The notes under the pieces are model-generated. The model made no database searches and had not been told where the DNA came from. It worked only from the letters and a program-made list of their open reading frames with translations. Shown piece by piece: positions 56,316 to 64,000 of a stretch of 64,000 nt of DNA. The translations under genes and the position numbers were made by a program. How positions within the stretch are numbered: position 1 is the first letter of the stretch; every line of letters begins with the position of its first letter. The stretch is from Aegilops tauschii subsp. strangulata. Its lineage: Eukaryota; Streptophyta; Magnoliopsida; Poales; Poaceae. Location of the stretch: positions 254,977,135 through 255,041,134 of the forward strand of contig NC_053037.3 of assembly GCF_002575655.3 (NCBI RefSeq), written 5' to 3'.

Positions 56316-57668
56316 TGTAAGTGCATCTAGTGCCCCTTAGTGATTTTGGTGTATTGAAGACTTATAGGTTAAGGGACTAATGCGTTTATGAGTGTACACA
56401 GGTCTATAAGTCTATGAGGAGTTTGATATTTACAGAGAAAGTCGACCCCTAAAAATGAAGTTCTTCGACTGAAGACTTTGGATTTCTGAAGACCTTTTGA
56501 AGACTTTGAAAGTGAAGAAATTGGTGTGACCTTGAAGACTTGGTATTCATTTGAGGAACATGAAGCGTGAAGACTTTTGTTTTCGTAGTTTCATTTTCTC
56601 TTTCTTGAGTCATAGGAAACACCGTACTGTTAAAGGCGGTCGAGGAAATACCAAGGAAAAATTTCCATGTGATGCTGAACTCAAAATCCTACACCTACCA
56701 ATCCCTTCGAGTGAAGCCATTGGAAATCTCATTCAGTTCAGTCATATTCTTCAGTGACAGAGACGAAGTTCTTCTGGTCTCTGAGGAATTTGTTCTGACC
56801 GAGGAGTTAGGAATTCGCCAGTGCGGATTGCCTACACAGTGAGGAACATGATAGCCCTGAGGAATTTGAGCCTCAAATTTCCGACCGTTGCTGTGCTACG
56901 CGCCAGCTGTCCGAAAATATCTACCCACCTAACGGTCATATCATTGAAGGGCATTTATGTCTTATCATGTCGGGCTGCTCCCTAGGCTATAAATAGCCGC
57001 CCCCTACAACCACTAGCTGGTTGGCTGCTCCGAGAGAAACTGACACTTGTCATTTGAGAGCATCCCATCCTTTGAGGACTTTGAGCGAAAATCATCAAGT
57101 GAGGAAAACCCAAACCCAAACACCTACAAACCCAAAGTGATTGAGCATCACTGAAGAGATTGGTCCTGCGTGGATCCGACGCTTGTTACCTTTGAAGACT
57201 GTGCATCTTCCAGACGGTTAGGCGTCATGGTCTAGAGCATCAAAGAGGAAATTGTGGATCGCCAAGTGACCGAGTTTGTGAAGGTTTGGAAGTCACCTGA
57301 AGACTTACCACGAGTGATTGGGCGAGGTCTGTGTGACCTTAGCTCAAGGAGAATACGGTGAGGACTGTGTGTCCTCAAGTTTAAATACCTACCCGCTCCA
57401 ACCAGAGGTACAACTGTCACAGCAGTTGGAACTGGTCTACTAAATCATTGTCTTCACCAGGCCAACTGGTTCTTTTTCCTCAACTCCTTCATTTTCTCAT
57501 TGTTGTGTTGTATGCTTGTTCATATCTGTTTTGAAGACTTTGACTGAAGACTTTCTCGATTTCCTCAGTTCAATTTCTTCAGTCTGTTTGTCTTCATCCT
57601 GTTTTATCCTGTGCTTTTGCTTCCTGTACTCTGTGCGTGTTTACATTTCATCATGATGACCATGCTTG
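56316..57668 (+). mobile_element. Sirevirus LTR, plus strand, cut by a gypsy insertion
   Basis: Starts TGTAAGTGCATC at 56316, with TATAAATA at 56988-56995. It ends at 57668 (CATGCTTG), where the full LTR would continue TATTCTG, because a minus-strand gypsy element was inserted. The first 755 bases equal the inverted LTR piece at 43585-44339. Whether it is a 5' LTR or a solo LTR cannot be seen. Confidence 0.9.
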
Positions 57669-60600
57669 TGATGCCCCCGATTCAATCGTACACTAATCAT
57701 ACATGCAAACGTGTACGATCAAGATCAGGGACTCACGGGAAGATATCACAACACAACTCTAAAAGAAAAATAAGCCATTCAAGCATCATAATACGAGCCA
57801 GGGGCCTCGAGGGCTTGAATACAATTGCTCGATCATAGACGAGTCAGCGGAAGCAACAATATTTGAGTACAGACATAAGTTAAACAAGTTGCCATAAGAT
57901 GGCTAGCACAAACTGGGATACAGATCAAAAGAGGCGCAGGCCTCCTGCCTGGGATCCTCCTAAACTACTCCCGGTCGTCGGTGGCCTGAATGTAGTAGTA
58001 GGCACCTGCGGTGTAGTAGGGGTCATCGTCGACGGTGGCATTTGGCTCCTGGGCTCCAGCATCTGGTTGCGACAACCAGGTAGAATGGAAAGGGGGAAAA
58101 GAGGGAGAAAAGCAACCGTGAGTACTCATCCAAAGTACTCGCAAGCAAGGATCTACACTACATATGCATGGGTATCTGTGTAAAGGGGCAATATCGGTGG
58201 ACTGAACTGCAGAATGCCAGAATAAGAGGGGGATAGCTAGTCCTGTCGAAGACTACGCTTCTGGCAGCCTCCATCTTGCAGAATGTAGAAGAGAGTAGAT
58301 GGTAAGTTCACCAAGTATCATCGCATAGCATAATCCTACCCGGCGATCCTCCCCTCGTCGCCTCGTGTGAGAGTGATCACCGGGTTGTATCTGGCACTTG
58401 GAAGGGTGTGTTTCATTAAGTATCCGGTTGTAGTTGTCATAATGTCAAGGTACAACTCCAGGTCGCCTGTTACCGTGGACACGGCTATTCAAATAGATCA
58501 ACTTCCCTGCAGGGGTGCACCACATTACCCGACACGCTCGATCCCTCTGGCCGGGCACACTTTCCTGGGTCATGTCCGGCCTCGGGAGATCAACACGTCG
58601 CAACCCTACCTAGGCTCAACAAAGAGGTCAGCACGCCGGTCTAAATCCTATGCGCGCAAGGGTCTAGGCCCATCGCCCGTTGCTCACCTGCACGTTGCGA
58701 ACGCGGTCGAAAGCATACCTAGCCCCCTTAATACAAGCGCGGGCTTACGGTCCAATGCGGCGCACGCCGCTCAGTCGCTGACGTCAAAAAGAGCTTCGGC
58801 TGATACCACGACGCCGGTTGCCCATATCTTGTCCCACGTGGCGGTTAGTGCATATAAGGTCAACGACCCAACTCAGATCAAATACCAAGATCTCATTAAG
58901 CGTGTTATTTTGAAGTAACCGCGGTCGCCGACCAGGGCCAGGCCCACCTCTCCCCTAGGTGGTCTCAACCTGCCCTGTTGCTCCGCCACAAAGTAACAGT
59001 CGGGGCCGTGGGGAACCCAGGCCCACCTCTATCGGGATGGAGCCACCTGCCCCTTCAGCCCCCATCTCCGAACAATATCATAAGTAATGTAGCAGTATAA
59101 AGTATATAGCATATGCCCGTCATCACCTCCCGAAGCGATCACGGCCCAGTAGTATAGCATGGTAGACGGACAAGAGTGTAGGGCCACTGATGGAATACTA
59201 GCATCCTATACTAAACATTTAGGATTGCAGGTAAAGATAACAACAGTAGTAGCAAGGACAGGCTATGCATCAGGATAGGATAGACGGTAAGCAATAACAG
59301 GCTATACTACTCTAATGCAAGCAGTAGAGAGAAGAATAGGCGATATCTAGTGATCAAGGGGGGGCTTGCCTGGAAGCTCAGTTGCACAAGAAGTAGGGTC
59401 GTCGGTGACGTAGTCGTACTCGGTGGCATCAGCGCCGATCTCGGGGTCTACCGGGGAAGAAGAGGGGGAAAGAAACAGTAAATATGGAGCAAACAAGGCA
59501 TCACAAAACGTAACGAGGCAATACGCGGTGCTAGGTGTGCCCTAACGCGGTAGGAGGTGATACCGACGAAGGGGGGAAACATCCGGGAAAGTATCCCCGG
59601 TGTTTCGCGTTTTCGGTCAGATGAACCGGAGTGCAAAAGTTGCGTGTTTTCTATGCTAGGTATGTGTGGCGGACGAACGGGCTGCGTATCCGGATTCGTC
59701 TCGTCGTTCTGAGCAACTTTCATGTACAAAGTTTTTCCAACCGAGCTACGGTTTATTTTAGATTAATTTTAAAAGATTTAATCATTTTTAGAATTTACTT
59801 AATTATTTTAAATCAACATTATCCAGAATAGTGTATGCTGACGTCATCATGACATCAGCAGTCAACAGGGCGTTGACTAGGTCAAACTGACGTGTGGGTC
59901 CCGCATGTCATTGACTGTTTAGTTAATTAACACTAGTTAATTAGGTTAATTAGCTAATTAGGTTAATTTAACAGGACTAATTAAGTTAATTAAATTTAGT
60001 TAATTAATTCATTAATTCATTAATTAAATTTTATTTTTATTATTACTTATTTCTTTTGAAATTCTTTTTTAACTCGTTCTTGGGGCGGGGCCCACTTGTC
60101 ATTGGCCCCAGGAGCCTTAACGGGCGTCGGGTTCTCGGGCGCTACGCCCAGGGGCGTGCGGGCATGGCCGCTAGCGGCCCCGAGCGGTGCAGCAAGGTCG
60201 TGGCCGGAGCGGCGCGAGCCCGGTGCGGGGCGCGGTCGGTGAAAGGCGCGGGCGCGTTCGGGGAGCCTTGTGCGCGATGGTGAGCTCGGCGAAGGCACTG
60301 GGTGCGGGTGAGGCAACCTGAGCCAGTGGCATGGCGCCGGCGGAGCAGAGGGCGACGGCGCGCGGCCGCAGGGCAGCAGCCGCCACGGGCGTCGGCAGCG
60401 AGCTGGGCCGAGGCATGGCCAAGGGGGGAGGCAGAGCGGTGCGGTGGCGATGCGGGATAGGGGCGCGGGCGACTCGGTGGGCGCGGTGTGTAGAGGAGGC
60501 GAGGCACGCGCGAGTGGCGCGGGTGGAGCGGCCGTGCGGGGCGGACGGCGGAGGCGGCCCGCAGCAGCCGAGTCGAGGCAACGGCTGGAGCTGCAGCGGC

Positions 60601-61582
60601 AGGCAGGGGCGACGCAGCTGTGTGTAGCGAGCCATGGGGGGCGGGCAGGGGTGCGGGGCGCGGCCCGGGCGCATTCGGCGCGAGCGGCGTCCAGCGGCGA
60701 CTATGAGCGATGTACGGCGACTGGAGCAAAGGAGAAGGGAGGGAACAGACGGTGGAGCTCACCGACCCCTGTAGGTGTGCTTAAGCAGGCTCGGGGAGGG
60801 GCCGAAGCTACGGGGCGATGGCGACCGACGACGAGACGAGGACGGCAGCGACGGCGCCGAGGTAGTCCTGGGCAGGGTGGCAAGGGCGAGGTGATGGTCC
60901 GGCGAGGCGGCACCGGCGCCGGGCTCGGAGCAGCGGCAGCGGTTGGCGTCGATGCCCCGATCCAGATCGGATCGGGGGTGCGAGAGGAGAGACCGAGGAG
61001 TGTGGGAAGTGGGGGCGAGTGGGGTGTGAACCGCTAGGGTTTGGTCACCTAGGGGATAAGGTGGAGCGATGGGGGCCGGCTGGGCCGGCCTGGCATGTGG
61101 CTGGGCCGAGGCCTGGTGGGAGGGGGCCTTTTGGCCTTTTATTTATTATTATTTCTTTTATTTATTTTCTTTTTTATTTTCTTTTATCTCTTAATAGTTT
61201 ATAGTTTTACAAAAAGAAAACCCCATAACAAAAATAGAGTTACAATTCCAACTACTGCCACAAAATGTTTTACCCCTGAGCAAAATAGTTTAGTATTTTA
61301 TAAAATCTAAAAGGCATTTATTTAGCTATTTCACCTACTGTTTTAATTACTTAAGGGCATTTAAATCTTTTATAAAAATGTGGTTTCTTCATCATAATTA
61401 CCTATGCAATATTTGGTTCACTCCGAACATTTTAGTTTTAATATTTGAAAACTTTTGTTGTTTTCCTTGATTTTGAATTTGAATTTGAATCGGTTCCTAA
61501 TCAACGCGAGTTTAACAATAGTAACCGAGGTGATGTGGTATCATTACGAGGGGGTTTCTGTAGCTTAATTACCCGGGCATCA
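57669..61582 (-). repeat. 3.9-kb LTR
   Basis: Starts TGATGCCCGGG (minus strand, 61582) and ends CGGGGGCATCA (57669), matching inverted ends. It contains a TTAATTA-rich tract (59930-60040), a very GC-rich block (60070-61080) and A/T-rich U3 (61130-61480). Open frames in the GC-rich block appear to be by-products of base composition. Confidence 0.85.
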
Positions 61583-64000
61583 CAATTCTCCTCCACTACA
61601 AGAAATCTCGTCCCGAGATTTAAGAGGGGTGTAAGGGGGGAAGTTCTGTTTTCGAAAGTCTAACGGATCTTCTCGTCTTTGGTTGCTCTCCTCGAAGAGG
61701 TCGATCCATAGCATTGATGTCTTCACTCCTATGCCTCAATGCATGATGAAATTGTCGTCGTTCCTTCAGGATCTTCACCGGACTTACCAAAGGATAAGAG
61801 GGGGGGGGACTCTATAAGGCCGGATTCTAACAAAATTGATCATCGGACGGTTAACTCAGGGGGAGAAGCATAAGTATCTCTCGAATTGAAACTTAAGAAG
61901 TTATCGAGAGCAAAGTAAGAAGGTACCATGAGAAGTTTCAAACGGATAGGCAATCGTTCGATGTCTGAAACAACACAACATGCGAAAGGGGTCCAAAGCA
62001 ACGAGATTGAGTATTGCGTCTGTTACCAGAATAGATCACTTGGGACGGTGGCCCGTGAATTACATACGAGGCCACGCGCGAGGAATAACTTTGGGAACAG
62101 GGGGTGTACAGGAGAGTCAGGTTTCGATCCTGTGGAACTGTGGGTTATGGGCCCACCATGTGGTTGAAAGTACGAAGAGGGCCGACATCTTACACGATCA
62201 CGATAGTAAGGCGTGTCAGAGGGTACCCTGTCAGTTATGTCGGCAACAACATCGATACCAAGGGCGAGGGACGAAGAGAACCATTTTCTTGCTCGTTGAA
62301 CGAGGCGGGCCAATAGGCAAGGTTCTCGTCCATCGATGGCTACCGAAATGTCAATAACAATAGTAACAGGGTCTTGCTGACAGAATTGTACACCGAGGTA
62401 TATACATAAGCAGGAGAATATTACTGCTTAGATCATATAGATCACAAGAAAGGTTAAACCAAACAATGGAAAGGAAAATGTGTTTAAACACATATATCAG
62501 GGGTATATCCTTCCCAAGGACAAGCAGAGCATGATATCCTTGGCAGGATATAATGTAGAAAACTCTTTAGGAAAGGGGAGAGAAATTTCATGACATTACC
62601 CATGCAACGGTGTTTGGATAATTGAGCAAGTAACATTTAGCATTGGGCTTCAAATGTTCTTGTTGAAAATCGGAGCACCACAGACATGCTTCGAGATAGC
62701 ATTGACAAGGTCTTCAAGCAAAGGTCAGACTTTGGATACTCAAAGGATCCATCAGGATAAACTTAGTAAACGAGGCATTTAATTTCCTCACGGAAAAAAT
62801 GGTTAACCTTGTTAAGAAGGAAACTATAACACTAGGTCCTCCGGTCAGGTGTGCTAGGCATGACATCACCTTACTGGGTGATATAAAGACCAATGTTATA
62901 ACTCTTGGGAATATGCTCCAACCATCATATCTGACCGAGATTCAGATCTGATTGGTGTCGGGATACCTTAGACTCAGGATGCCTGAGAAGAAGAGGTGCA
63001 ACACAAATGACGAGACGACATTATATGATTCTCGGGAAATGAACTATGGAAGCGAGTTCCGAACAAGGGTTCACCATTAAATCAAGGAGAGGTGAGGAGG
63101 TGACTGATTGACTCAGCGACAATCCATTAAGGTTTCCAAAAAGATGGATTTCCACAACGATGTGAACAAGGAGATAACATTAGCTAGATCAAAAGACTTA
63201 ATGATGTATGCTCGAGGAAAACATACACAGTTAAACATTGGTTGAAATGTGCACCCGAAATATGGGCTAGGTAGCACGATAAATGTTCGAATGATGATTT
63301 AATAAGCCATAGACGTAGAATGAAACTATAAACCAATAACTTCAAAGCAATAGGGTTGCTAGAAGTTTAGAATTTACACATCACAGACCATTTGTCGGTA
63401 TTCCAGTTAGTAACAACACGGGGACCAAGAAAAGAATGGTGATGTTAATAAGTATCACTTGTATCAAGAATTCTTAAGGGTGGTGAATTTCCCATGACAT
63501 TCTTGACATAAAAGATATCAATACTCCAAGATAGAACATAACATAAGTTGGATAGCAAGGAAATAAGATACAACACAAAACATGAACAAGTTTGCGTTGG
63601 GGGAAGGCAAGAATGTTGCGGATGATAACACAAATCATCGAGGGGCCAGGATGGTATTTCACATCATGAATTTGATTGATATCCTGGAATAGCTCAGAAT
63701 GTTGATGATGATCATGACACAATGGTCGGGAGACTTCATGAAGATGTAATCGATCGACGATGACATCAAGTCAAAGGAATGATGAAGCGAAAGGTTATTG
63801 GAACCACGAGTACGACACAAACTCGAAATCAAGCTTGTTGTTCAAGGCGAAATGATATGACGAGGAAAATCGACATAAGCTTAGCTCATGGTCGAAAATT
63901 GTGCTCCGGGAAGGACCAGGTAGCACAGTTAAAATTAGCACAATAATGATGTAGCAGATCAGGCTCGGAATGACGTGATGGAGTATTAAACTTCTCAACA
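61583..64000 (-). other. Noncoding interior of the long-LTR element
   Basis: Both strands are full of stops; the longest frames are below about 125 codons and show no RT, integrase or gag motif. It could be a decayed gypsy interior or a truly noncoding derivative. Confidence 0.65.

Larger units (their letters stand above)
57669..64000 (-). mobile_element. Long-LTR gypsy-type element with noncoding interior, running off the right edge
   Basis: The 3' LTR (61582 down to 57669) is followed upstream (minus strand) by AGTGGAGGAGAATTG, a polypurine tract, and by TCTCGGGACGAGATTT just before it, a wording often found at the pol end of grass gypsy elements. The 2.4 kb of interior visible (61583-64000) has no pol or gag frame on either strand. 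Long LTRs with a noncoding interior fit a large retrotransposon derivative (LARD). It was inserted into the Sirevirus LTR, so it is younger. Confidence 0.8.

Noticed and set aside
60047..61037. Open frames up to 206 codons on both strands
   Set aside because: They overlap in several frames in a very GC-rich part of an LTR, where stops are rare by composition. No domain, codon pattern or gene context.

Overview
The window is repeat-rich nuclear DNA from a large-genome grass, most likely a Triticeae species (wheat, barley or Aegilops). This is inferred from nested Ty3/gypsy and Ty1/copia elements, CACTA ends, and Stowaway and Tourist MITEs of grass type. I see no intact host housekeeping gene, rRNA gene or CRISPR array. 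Nearly everything is transposon-derived and most coding sequence is broken.

Layout. 1-4634: two inverted, truncated gypsy fragments meet near 719. The left one is minus strand (pol C-terminus plus LTR). The right one is a plus-strand chromovirus pol with RT, RNase H and integrase and one nonsense codon; twelve CCGGACATCCGG-type repeats follow it. 4635-5909: 5' LTR and start of another minus-strand gypsy element. 5946-9217: 3' LTR of a third minus-strand gypsy element, with a solo LTR (6926-8593, TSD AGAGG) nested inside. 9221 onward: left end of a CACTA transposon with about 20 subterminal GATGAACAG repeats; its other end is not in the window. 13264-14195: small gene-like unit with TATA box, a 179-codon ORF and a repetitive tail. 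14750-25540: noncoding DNA with MITEs, minisatellites and remnants of a minus-strand gene family; one two-exon model is complete at 23510-24061. Two related large LTRs lie in opposite orientation at 18509-20936 and 25543-28291; the second is a perfect solo LTR with TSD CTCGT.

31240-35839: a complete, young, gag-only LTR retrotransposon with two 982-bp LTRs differing at 7 positions by my reading. It shares its LTR 3' part with the fragment at the left edge of the window, which belongs to a pol-bearing element. 35853-55954: a broken multi-exon gene-like sequence with duplicated acidic exons and a coiled-coil last exon, split by a 14.2-kb Sirevirus (Ty1/copia) at 40667-54855. That Sirevirus is minus strand, has gag, pol and a third ORF behind pol, and has a mosaic 3' end built from pieces of two subfamilies. 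56316-57668: plus-strand LTR of a second Sirevirus, cut by a minus-strand gypsy element with a 3.9-kb LTR (57669-61582) and a noncoding interior that runs off the right edge.

How the parts relate. The window is a layered record of insertion. Retroelements landed in older elements, several recombined down to solo LTRs, and at least two Sirevirus copies exchanged sequence. The most unusual items are a promoter-and-intron-like leader in front of the Sirevirus third ORF, a 755-bp identical inverted LTR tract that ends abruptly, the gag-only element with a candidate helper family, and gene-like units with repeatedly duplicated short exons. All family assignments come from reading motifs; no database was searched.
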